From Treponema sp. (lineage in GTDB: Bacteria; Spirochaetota; Spirochaetia; Treponematales; Breznakiellaceae), in NCBI GenBank assembly GCA_031275535.1, contig JAISOR010000241.1, positions 1-5,940 of the forward strand: DNA of 5,940 nt, read 5' to 3'. Below the pieces are notes generated by a model. That model worked only from the letters and a program-made list of their open reading frames with translations, had not been told where the DNA came from and searched no databases. Below, in pieces: positions 1 to 5,486 of this stretch. The first letter of the stretch is position 1. Each line of letters opens with the position of its first letter. The translations under genes and the position numbers were made by a program.

Positions 1-116
1 AACCTAATTAGGGAATCGGGATAGCAAATTGCTTTGATCCTGAGGAAAAAATATTGATTTTTTTTCGATTTTTTTGCGCCGGTGTTTTTACACTTAGAGC
101 AGAATTGGGCGGTTCT
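1..116. other. AT-rich intergenic stretch, no gene seen
   Basis: No supportable coding sequence lies here. Positions 56-76 hold two near-identical direct units, G-A followed by a run of seven or eight T. Positions 46-52 (A6T) and 57-63 (AT6) form an A/T-only inverted repeat around a 4-base centre. On the minus strand this follows the DUF1048 gene and ends in a T run, so it could weakly assist termination. It has no G/C stem and is not called a terminator. Confidence 0.4.
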
Positions 117-473
117 CTATTCTGTTTCTAATCTTAATCTTTCGTGTATGTTTTTATTCAGTTTTTCTCTTTGTTTATCCGGCCATGTTTTAACCTGGAA
201 CTTTTTTATGATCTTATCACAGAACAAACCAACGTCTTCTCCGGTAACGGAAATTACAGAACGGCCGTCTGCCGCGGTAACGGCAAATGATTCCAATATA
301 TTCATTAAAACTGTCATAATATATTCATCACCGAATAAACTGAACATATATTTTTCTATTTCCTTAAAAACAAATTTATAATCCTCCGGTAATGTTTCAA
401 GCAATTTGCGGCATGCCTTATATTCGGCCTTTTCCCGTACCATCTTTTTAAAAGCTGCAATCATTTTTCCCAT
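117..473 (-). CDS. DUF1048 family protein (118 aa), function unknown
   Basis: A small soluble protein with no signal peptide or membrane segment. It matches the DUF1048 family (Pfam PF06304) as I remember it. The family hallmarks are LPEDYKFVFKEIEKYM at residues 28-43, AADGRSV at 67-73, VTGEDVGLFCD at 76-86 and a WPDKQREKLN tail at about 97-106. The length of 118 aa fits the family, whose members are small, mostly helical and of unknown biochemical role, and in Firmicutes often sit beside PadR-type regulators. No PadR gene is visible here. An ATG lies 15 nt further upstream (488), but the strong GGGAGGA at 480-486 overlaps it and sits 6 nt before the ATG at 473, so the inner start is chosen. 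Upstream are a decayed radical SAM fragment and a lipoprotein gene on the same strand; co-transcription is possible but unproven. The family call is solid, the function is not. Confidence 0.85.
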   Translation of the reverse strand: MGKMIAAFKKMVREKAEYKACRKLLETLPEDYKFVFKEIEKYMFSLFGDEYIMTVLMNILESFAVTAADGRSVISVTGEDVGLFCDKIIKKFQVKTWPDKQREKLNKNIHERLRLETE

Positions 474-479
474 TTCTAA

Positions 480-486
480 TCCTCCC
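480..486 (-). promoter_or_regulatory. Ribosome binding site deciding the DUF1048 start
   Basis: On the minus strand this reads GGGAGGA, with a 6-nt spacer before the ATG whose first base is 473. It overlaps the in-frame ATG at 486-488, which therefore cannot be the start served by it. Confidence 0.8.
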
Positions 487-493
487 ATAATTT

Positions 494-586
494 TTATGGA
501 TTAATAACATAGTCGCTTGCCGGTACCCCGGTTTTTGTTAATATGCTTTTTACTTCAATTTCTTTTACGGTAACCACGGTTTCTTC
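494..586 (-). pseudogene. Relic of the N-terminus of an SPL-type radical SAM protein
   Basis: Read on the minus strand and ending at a TAA at 494-496, this short stretch translates to a segment containing VKEIEVKSILTKTG and then VPASDYVINP. From memory, this is the typical N-terminus of COG1533 (spore-photoproduct-lyase-like) radical SAM proteins, where EIxxKSILTKSKLPGxDYVINP is followed directly by Y-x-GC-x-HGC-x-YCYA with the cluster-binding cysteines. Here the frame stops right after INP, and nothing resembling the cysteine motif follows; the DUF1048 ribosome binding site begins a few bases later. The frame stays open upstream to an ATG at 637 inside the lipoprotein gene, with no clear ribosome binding site. 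I infer that the rest of the gene was deleted and that this piece is not functional. An accidental resemblance over about 30 codons cannot be excluded without a search. Confidence 0.55.
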
Positions 587-1250
587 ATTCTTGTTTCCAT
601 GCCATAGTTTCAAGCACCGATGAATTGCAGCTATCATTATGTATTGATATTAACAATAACGGAGCATACGTTATTATTGGCGGGGGAACTAAAAACATCC
701 ATACTTGATGATACCATGGCAAATCCCTGACATGGGAGGCGCCAAAAAAGGTATAACCCTTATCCAGTCTGTCAAGAATATTTTCTGTTGTCTGAACAAT
801 ATCCAAACTTGTTTCGCCATGAGGTCCCTGGTATTCTTCTACTTCCCAAGGATTGTCAGCCGATGCATATAAATTATAAGAGTCTACATCTGTCGCCGCG
901 TCAAACATCCAGTTTCCATCCTGCCCGGATCCTTTAGGCGTGGCGGTAAAAACAAGCGTATGTTCCATCATCCCGTCTTTGAAAACCACGTAAAAACTAT
1001 GGAAAACAAAAAGGTTTGTTTTACTGTCAACAGAATAGGCCTTTCTTTTATATGCCTTAAATTCATATCCATCCGGCGAAACCAGGACCTTTTGCAAATA
1101 TTCTTTTACCCGGATAGAATTAAGAGGATCCCCCCTCATCTTGTTTTCAGGTGTAGTATTTAGATCCCTATTAGCCTGGATTGAAGCACATCCGATGAAT
1201 AGCAAAAAACACATTATACCCGGAAATAAGCTTATAGTCCCTTTTAACAA
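585..1250 (-). CDS. Predicted outer-envelope lipoprotein of unknown function (221 aa)
   Basis: I do not recognise a family. The N-terminus is a lipoprotein signal: a lysine at residue 3, a hydrophobic core, and a lipobox FIGC with the acylated cysteine at residue 21. The mature part is polar and has mixed charge, with an acidic segment around residues 120-150. It then has a hydrophobic, proline-containing stretch near residues 180-203 (VWMFLVPPPIITYAPLLLIS) that resembles a membrane segment. The start is TTG, chosen because GGAGGA (1256-1261) lies 5 nt upstream and the lipobox fits this start. A good promoter (1275-1303) lies just upstream, giving a short untranslated leader. The last dozen or so codons overlap DNA that also reads as the start of the radical SAM relic frame, so the native C-terminus may have been altered by a rearrangement. 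The gene is AT-rich compared with the thi genes. Confidence 0.8.
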   Translation of the reverse strand: MLKGTISLFPGIMCFLLFIGCASIQANRDLNTTPENKMRGDPLNSIRVKEYLQKVLVSPDGYEFKAYKRKAYSVDSKTNLFVFHSFYVVFKDGMMEHTLVFTATPKGSGQDGNWMFDAATDVDSYNLYASADNPWEVEEYQGPHGETSLDIVQTTENILDRLDKGYTFFGASHVRDLPWYHQVWMFLVPPPIITYAPLLLISIHNDSCNSSVLETMAWKQE

Positions 1251-1255
1251 GAGAT

Positions 1256-1261
1256 TCCTCC
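1256..1261 (-). promoter_or_regulatory. Ribosome binding site supporting the TTG start of the lipoprotein
   Basis: On the minus strand it reads GGAGGA, 5 nt before the TTG at 1248-1250. The nearby ATG at 1261-1263 is out of frame, so the TTG is preferred. Confidence 0.8.
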
Positions 1262-1274
1262 ATTAATTGTTTGT

Positions 1275-1303
1275 AATATATAGTTTTATTTCCCCTGTAT
1301 CAA
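1275..1303 (-). promoter_or_regulatory. Predicted sigma70-type promoter for the lipoprotein gene
   Basis: On the minus strand, TTGATA (1298-1303) and TATATT (1275-1280) are separated by exactly 17 nt. Transcription would start near 1268, leaving roughly 18 nt of leader to the TTG start. It diverges from the thi promoter, whose -35 lies about 75 bp away. Confidence 0.65.
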
Positions 1304-1343
1304 CCTGTTTTTTACACGGTTTCCTTCCGTCCTGGTTTTCCTG

Positions 1344-1376
1344 TTTTTGACTGTCTTTTTGACTGTCTTTTTGACT
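1344..1376. repeat. 12-bp tandem repeat between divergent promoters
   Basis: The unit TTTTTGACTGTC occurs at 1344-1355 and 1356-1367. A third partial copy (TTTTTGACT) begins at 1368 and runs into the -35 box of the thi promoter (TTGACA, 1376-1381). The period is close to one helical turn plus a base or two. It may be a slippage product or a set of protein-binding sites; the sequence alone does not say which. Confidence 0.85.
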
Positions 1377-1404
1377 TGACAAGCCCGGGGGCTTGGGATA
1401 TATT
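1376..1404 (+). promoter_or_regulatory. Predicted sigma70-type promoter of the thiBPQ operon
   Basis: TTGACA (1376-1381, consensus) and TATATT (1399-1404) are separated by exactly 17 nt, predicting a start near 1411. The spacer begins with a perfect inverted repeat, AAGCCC-GG-GGGCTT (1381-1394), lying between the two boxes where a repressor could act. The transcript would have a leader of about 320 nt containing the TPP aptamer. Confidence 0.7.
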
Positions 1405-1410
1405 CCTCTT

Positions 1411-1477
1411 GGTTTGATGGTTTTCATCAACCATAATCTTGTACCCCACGGGGTACGCGCACACCGATATCGGGGTG
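1411..1477 (+). other. Three consecutive hairpins in the thi leader, 5' of the aptamer
   Basis: Hairpin 1 pairs TTGATG (1414-1419) with CATCAA (1425-1430), loop GTTTT, and a flanking GG/CC extends the stem past a one-base bulge. Hairpin 2 is the perfect palindrome GTACCCCACGGGGTAC (1441-1456). Hairpin 3 pairs CACACCG (1460-1466) with CGGGGTG (1471-1477) across AUAU, with one mismatch. A run of five T follows at 1485-1489, but it is separated from hairpin 3, so this is not a canonical terminator. These elements are not part of the standard TPP aptamer. Confidence 0.55.
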
Positions 1478-1502
1478 GTTGACCGTTTTTAGGGGAAGAC
1501 CG

Positions 1503-1605
1503 GGGCTTAGGGGCATCCGGTGGAAGCTTCCCGGATAAAACGCGATGCCTGAGATCACACCCTTTGAACCTGATCCGGGTAATGCCGGCGAAGGGAACAT
1601 GGCCC
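1503..1605 (+). ncRNA. TPP riboswitch aptamer (thi box)
   Basis: The conserved thi-box elements appear in order. A P2 5' strand AGGG (1509-1512) pairs with CCCT (1560-1563). P3 pairs GCATC (1513-1517) with GATGC (1544-1548). These are followed by CTGAGA (1549-1554), GAACCTGAT (1566-1574), a P5 stem CCGG (1575-1578) with CCGG (1585-1588), TAATGCCGGCG (1580-1590) and AAGGGAA (1591-1597). A closing P1 of GGGCT (1503-1507) with GGCCC (1601-1605) is plausible. P3 is longer than in the minimal aptamer: an extra element containing GGAAGCTTCC (1522-1531) is inserted. The family binds thiamine pyrophosphate and in bacteria normally switches the downstream genes off when TPP is plentiful. Its position directly before a thiamine transporter operon is the classical context. 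Confidence 0.95.
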
Positions 1606-1730
1606 GCCCGAAACAGATATTCCGGCCCTGCCGGCGGCTTTGTTTGGGGAACGCGGCCCGCGGTAACGGACCTGTCCATGGTCCAAAAGATCTTGCATCA
1701 CCATCCGGTCAGTGTAAAGGAGTTTTTATA
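1606..1730 (+). promoter_or_regulatory. Expression platform and ribosome binding site of thiB
   Basis: This stretch links the aptamer to thiB. It contains short hairpins CCGGC/GCCGG (1622-1634) and GGACC/GGTCC (1668-1684), neither followed by a real U-tract, so intrinsic termination is not obvious. AAAGGAG (1716-1722) is the ribosome binding site, 8 nt from ATG 1731. TCCGGT (1704-1709) is perfectly complementary to ACCGGA (1735-1740), so a 6-bp stem could enclose the ribosome binding site and start codon in its loop. Regulation at the level of translation is therefore a reasonable guess. Confidence 0.5.
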
Positions 1731-2777
1731 ATGAACCGGAAGAAAAACGTCTTTGCCCTGTTCCGTCCCGCAATCCTTATGGTTTGTATGCTGATGGTTC
1801 TCTTGTCCTGTAAGCGAAAGGAACCGGAGCCCGCCGAAGGGGCCGCGAAGGAACTCGTTATCTGGACCTACGATTCCTTTGTTTCCGAATGGGGCCCCGG
1901 CGCGGAGGCCGCCCGGCGCTTTGAGGAGGAGACGGGAATTACCCTTACATGGATAAGCCACGGAGACGCGGGGACGGTCTTGTCCCGGCTGCTGCTGGAA
2001 GGAAAGGACGCCGGCGCGGATATCATCCTGGGGCTGGACCAGAACATGGCGGACCGGGCCCTGGCTTCGGGGCTTTTTTCGGCCTATAGGCCCCGGGGAG
2101 CGGAAAAGCTGTTCCCGGAGCTTATTATCGATAGTGAATACAGGCTCATCCCCCTGGATTACAGCTATTTTGCCATAGTCTACGATTCGGAACGTATTCC
2201 CGATCCGCCCAAGAGTCTGGAAGATCTGACCCTGCCTGAGTATGCGAATAAGCTTATCCTCATGGACCCCCGGACCTCGTCGCCGGGCCTGGGCTTCCTG
2301 GCCTGGACAAAAGCCGTATACGGCCCGGACTGGACCACATACTGGCGGCGGCTGTCCCCTTCCATCCTGACCATCGCGGAGGGCTGGGATTCGGGATACG
2401 GTCTTTTTACCGCCGGGGAAGCGCCCCTGGTCCTCTCCTATACCACCAGCCCCGGATATCATCTGGAATATGAAGATACCGAGCGGTATAAGGCCGCCAT
2501 CTTTACCGATGGGCACCCCATACAGATTGAGGTTGCCGGTCTTTTGGCCGCAGGGAAGAACCAGGAAAACGCCAGGCGCTTTCTGGATTTTATGCTGAGC
2601 CCCGCGTTCCAGGATATTATTCCCCTGACCAACTGGATGTATCCGGTGATCGATATCCCCCTGCCCGGTTCTTTTCGGATTAACCCCAAGAGCGACAGGC
2701 CCCTGCGGCCCGATCCCGTGGGTGACGGGGACCTTACGGAATGGACTGTCCTGATGAGCCAAAAAACCGGATCATGA
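1731..2777 (+). CDS. thiB: Thiamine ABC transporter substrate-binding lipoprotein ThiB/TbpA (348 aa)
   Basis: Captures thiamine or its phosphates outside the inner membrane and hands it to ThiP. It resembles E. coli ThiB along its whole length. Shared blocks include WTYDSF-x3-WGPG (residues 45-57), DPRTSSPGLG, the GW at 218-219, SYTTSPGY (236-243), SPAF and NWMYP (301-305). These are the regions that carry the aromatic and polar thiamine-binding residues in the E. coli protein. Unlike the enterobacterial protein, it has a lipoprotein signal with lipobox LLSC and Cys27, so it is probably membrane-anchored. The ATG at 1731 is chosen because AAAGGAG lies 8 nt upstream and a proper signal peptide follows; in-frame codons further upstream fall inside the riboswitch. 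The stop overlaps the thiP start (ATGA). Control by the upstream TPP riboswitch supports thiamine as substrate. Confidence 0.96.
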   Translation: MNRKKNVFALFRPAILMVCMLMVLLSCKRKEPEPAEGAAKELVIWTYDSFVSEWGPGAEAARRFEEETGITLTWISHGDAGTVLSRLLLEGKDAGADIILGLDQNMADRALASGLFSAYRPRGAEKLFPELIIDSEYRLIPLDYSYFAIVYDSERIPDPPKSLEDLTLPEYANKLILMDPRTSSPGLGFLAWTKAVYGPDWTTYWRRLSPSILTIAEGWDSGYGLFTAGEAPLVLSYTTSPGYHLEYEDTERYKAAIFTDGHPIQIEVAGLLAAGKNQENARRFLDFMLSPAFQDIIPLTNWMYPVIDIPLPGSFRINPKSDRPLRPDPVGDGDLTEWTVLMSQKTGS

Positions 2778-4456
2778 GGGGGCCGGTCTTTCGCCGGTAT
2801 AGTACGGCCGTTTCCCGGATCTTTGCCCTCCTGCCCCTGGGGGCCGTGGGCGCGGCCTTTATATTGCCCTACGGGACAGCCCTGTTCTCGGCGCGGCTGG
2901 GAGGGGCCGGAGGGGGGGCCGGGGTGATCCTGGGGAACCCCTCCTTTTTGCCCGTGGCGGCCTTCACGGTCCGGCAGGCGGCCCTGAGTACCCTGACGGC
3001 CCTGGTCCTGGGCCTCCCCGGGGCCTGGCTCCTGGGGGGGCGGCGGTTCAGATTTTCCCGCCTGATCCGTTCCCTGACCAGTATCCCCTTTGCCATGCCC
3101 CCGATCCTGGTGGTCCTGGGTTTTGTCCTCTTTTTCGGAAACGCAGGCTGGGCCAACCGCCTCCTGATGATCATAAGCGGCGCCGAAGAAGGGCCGCTCC
3201 GCATCCTGTATAAACCTTCCGCCATTATCCTGGCCCACGGGTTTTATAATTTTCCCCTGGTAATACGCCTCGTGGGGGATGGCCTTATGCAGGCAAAAAA
3301 GGCCTATGCCCCGGCCGCGGCGAGCCTTGGGGCCTCCGGTTTCAAGACCGCCCTGACCGTTCTTTTTCCCATCGCCCTCCCCTCCCTCCTGGCCGCGTCC
3401 CTGCTGGTATTTCTCTACAGCTTTACCAGTTTTGCGGTGGTCCTGGTCCTGGGCGGCGGTCCGGCGGCCACAACCATGGCGGTGGAAATATACCGCTATG
3501 CCCGGATATCCCTGGATTATTCCAGCGCCGGAACCCTGGCATTGATAGAAACCCTTATCGCCGGCCTGGCCCTTTGGGGCTACCTCTTCTTCGAGCGGAA
3601 AAGCCGGAGGGTCACGGTGAGCGCCGCAGCCGGGAACCCCATGGAAAAACGGGCCGCCTCCCCCGCGGCAAGGCTGGGGATCATCGTCTACGGTTTGGTG
3701 ATATTCTTTTTCATCCTGGGGCCCCTCCTGTCTATTCCGGTGGAATCCTTTTTATCCAGACCCTCCCGGGCCGCGCTCCCCCGCTGGTCCCCGGGATGGT
3801 GGCTCTCCCTGGGGAACCGGGTCCTCCCCGCCCTGGGCCGGTCCCTCATCCTGGCGATGCTCTCGGCGACCCTGGCCTGTTTTATGGGAATCCTGGCCGC
3901 CGGCGCGGCAAGGAACGCGGGCCCCCGTTCCCTGGCGGGGACCCTGCTCAGGTTCTGTTCCACCGCTCCCCTGGTGTCCTCGGGCATCGTATTAGGCCTG
4001 GGCTGGATCCTCCTGTATGGCAGGGACCATTCCCGCTCCCTCTGGGCCCTGGTGGTGGTCCACGGGGTAAGCGCCCTGCCCTTCGCCTTTGCCTCTATCA
4101 GCGCGGGGCTTAACAGCCTCCCGGAAAACACCCTCCGGGCGGCCTCGGCCTTTGGCGCGGGGCCGGTCATCCGGATCATCACGGTGGAACTGCCCCTGTC
4201 CTTCCGGCGGGTCCGGTCCGCCTGGGGCTTTGCGGCGGCCATCAGCCTGGGGGAACTCAACGCCGTGCTTATGCTGGGAATGGAGGAATGGGAAACCCTT
4301 CCCCTCTTGATTTATCGCGCCGCCGGTTCCTACCGTTTCGGCCTTGCCTGCGCGGCGGGGACCCTTTTGATCGCCGCCTGTGCCGGCGCCTTTTTACTAT
4401 CCGAAGCGGGAACCTTCGGGGCCGGGTCCCCAAAGGAGGAAAGCCATGGCCATTAA
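2774..4456 (+). CDS. thiP: Thiamine ABC transporter permease ThiP (560 aa)
   Basis: Inner-membrane channel of the thiamine importer. It is a fusion of two homologous permease halves with about six predicted transmembrane helices each, as in E. coli ThiP (about 536 aa). Each half has an EAA-type coupling loop that contacts the ATPase: one near residues 177-205 (AAASLGASGFKTALTVLFP) and one near 453-480 (AASAFGAGPVIRIITVELP). The segment SFTSFAVVLVLGGGPAATT after the first loop closely matches ThiP, and the second half ends with the ThiP-like TLPLLIYRAAGSYRFG. The chosen ATG at 2774 overlaps the thiB stop as ATGA and has no clear Shine-Dalgarno, so it is probably translated by coupling. An in-frame ATG at 2741 would add 11 residues but lies deeper in thiB and is also poorly supported. 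The 3' end overlaps thiQ by 11 nt. Confidence 0.95.
   Translation: MRGPVFRRYSTAVSRIFALLPLGAVGAAFILPYGTALFSARLGGAGGGAGVILGNPSFLPVAAFTVRQAALSTLTALVLGLPGAWLLGGRRFRFSRLIRSLTSIPFAMPPILVVLGFVLFFGNAGWANRLLMIISGAEEGPLRILYKPSAIILAHGFYNFPLVIRLVGDGLMQAKKAYAPAAASLGASGFKTALTVLFPIALPSLLAASLLVFLYSFTSFAVVLVLGGGPAATTMAVEIYRYARISLDYSSAGTLALIETLIAGLALWGYLFFERKSRRVTVSAAAGNPMEKRAASPAARLGIIVYGLVIFFFILGPLLSIPVESFLSRPSRAALPRWSPGWWLSLGNRVLPALGRSLILAMLSATLACFMGILAAGAARNAGPRSLAGTLLRFCSTAPLVSSGIVLGLGWILLYGRDHSRSLWALVVVHGVSALPFAFASISAGLNSLPENTLRAASAFGAGPVIRIITVELPLSFRRVRSAWGFAAAISLGELNAVLMLGMEEWETLPLLIYRAAGSYRFGLACAAGTLLIAACAGAFLLSEAGTFGAGSPKEESHGH
4434..4440 (+). promoter_or_regulatory. Ribosome binding site of thiQ
   Basis: AGGAGGA lies inside the last codons of thiP, 5 nt before ATG 4446. 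This strong site fixes the thiQ start and rules out the in-frame ATG at 4380, which would add 22 residues not seen in ABC ATPases. Confidence 0.85.
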
Positions 4457-5486
4457 AGTAGCGGGGCTTACAAAAAGCTACGGTGATTTTTCGATTAACC
4501 TGGATTTTTCCGTGGAGGATGGGGAAACCCTGGTCCTGGCGGGACCTTCGGGATGCGGCAAGACCACGGCCCTCAACCTTATCGCCGGGTTTGCCCGGGA
4601 AGAGGGGGGGACCATCCTGATCGACGGGAAGCCGGTAAACCACCTTCCCCCTTGGAAACGGCGTATGGCGGTGGTATTCCAGGATCTCGCCCTCTTTCCC
4701 CATCTGGATGTGGAAAAAAACATCGCCTACGGTCCCTTTATCCAGGGGATAGCGCCGGAGGAACGGCGGCGTATCACCGGAGAGGTCCTGCGGATTGTCC
4801 GGCTTGGGGGCTACGGGAAGCGCCCCATCGAGACCCTTTCCGGGGGGGAGCGGCAGCGGACCGCCATAGCCCGGGCCCTGGCGGTGGATCCCAAGGTCCT
4901 GCTCCTGGATGAGCCCTTCTCCAGCCTGGACGCCCCGCTGCGGCGGGACCTGCGCCGGGAATTTCTGGATATCCGGGCCAAATCCCGGCAGCCCTGTGTG
5001 TTTGTCACCCATGACCGGGAAGAGGCCGCGGTCCTGGGGGATCGCATCGCCCTTATGGCGGCAGGCCGGATTGTGGAGACGGGAAGCGCCCGGGAGATTT
5101 TCCATTCCCCGAAAACCGAATTCGGCGCCCGGTTCCTTGGGACCGGAACGGTCCTGCCCTGTAAGATCGAAAGGGAGGAAGCCCGGGGGACCCGGGTCAG
5201 ATCCTCCCTGGGGGAACTGCTTATCCCCCCGGGCTCGGCCTGTGATCCGGCGGGGCCCCGTATCTTTATACCCCATGACGCCCTTTCCCTTTACGGGGAC
5301 AGCCCCGCGGCCTTTACGGCCCTCTTCCTGCGGGGCGTTTTTGAAGGGGATCGGATCACCCTGGAATTGGAATTACCCGATGGGACCGGGCTTACCGTAA
5401 AAACCGGCCCCCGGCTGGAATTCCCGGATCAGAAGAGTCCCATGAAATGGTATGTAAACCAGGACCTGCTGCGATTTGTAACTTGA
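4446..5486 (+). CDS. thiQ: Thiamine ABC transporter ATPase ThiQ with C-terminal TOBE-like domain (346 aa)
   Basis: Hydrolyses ATP on the cytoplasmic side to drive thiamine import through ThiP. All nucleotide-binding motifs are intact: Walker A GPSGCGKTT (33-41), Q-loop Q79 in VFQD, signature LSGGERQR (131-138), Walker B LLLDEP (152-157) with catalytic E156, D-loop SSLD (159-162) and the switch histidine H189 in VTHD. Residues about 225-346 form an extra domain beyond the roughly 230-aa enterobacterial ThiQ. Its spacing and beta-rich pattern resemble the TOBE-type regulatory tails of the FbpC/PotA/CysA-like importer ATPases. That makes the ATPase look like the broader iron/polyamine/sulfate subgroup, but the partners and the TPP riboswitch argue for thiamine. 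The start is set by AGGAGGA at 4434-4440. It is the last gene of the operon, and no convincing terminator follows. Confidence 0.93.
   Translation: MAIKVAGLTKSYGDFSINLDFSVEDGETLVLAGPSGCGKTTALNLIAGFAREEGGTILIDGKPVNHLPPWKRRMAVVFQDLALFPHLDVEKNIAYGPFIQGIAPEERRRITGEVLRIVRLGGYGKRPIETLSGGERQRTAIARALAVDPKVLLLDEPFSSLDAPLRRDLRREFLDIRAKSRQPCVFVTHDREEAAVLGDRIALMAAGRIVETGSAREIFHSPKTEFGARFLGTGTVLPCKIEREEARGTRVRSSLGELLIPPGSACDPAGPRIFIPHDALSLYGDSPAAFTALFLRGVFEGDRITLELELPDGTGLTVKTGPRLEFPDQKSPMKWYVNQDLLRFVT

Noticed and set aside
1..24. Possible C-terminal end of a plus-strand gene (NLIRESG then TAG)
   Set aside because: Seven codons are too few to support a gene; any frame can end like this by chance.
82..381. 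Plus-strand open frame opposite DUF1048
   Set aside because: It is antisense to a clear family match, has no ribosome binding site and gives a low-complexity, non-protein-like translation.
1622..1645. Hairpin CCGGC/GCCGG followed by CGGCTTTGTTT as an intrinsic terminator
   Set aside because: The stem is only 5 bp with a 3-nt loop, and the T stretch is interrupted and not directly adjacent.
1263..1679. Minus-strand open frame with a repeated QKDS motif
   Set aside because: It runs antisense through the promoter and TPP riboswitch; the repeat is simply the 12-bp tandem repeat read as codons.
1561..1720. CCTTT in the aptamer (1561-1565) as an anti-Shine-Dalgarno for AAAGG
   Set aside because: CCCT there is part of P2, which forms in the TPP-bound state. 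The pairing would free the ribosome site when TPP is high, opposite to expected repression.
1545..1730. Upstream in-frame extension of thiB
   Set aside because: The extra codons lie inside the riboswitch aptamer and platform. The ATG at 1731 has a proper ribosome binding site and a signal peptide follows.
1698..3238. Long minus-strand open frames opposite thiB and thiP
   Set aside because: They are by-products of GC-rich codon usage, rich in G, P and R with no domain pattern, opposite well-supported genes.
4269..5276. 335-residue minus-strand open frame opposite thiP/thiQ
   Set aside because: It is antisense to intact ABC ATPase motifs; the translation is proline/glycine/arginine-rich without recognisable motifs.
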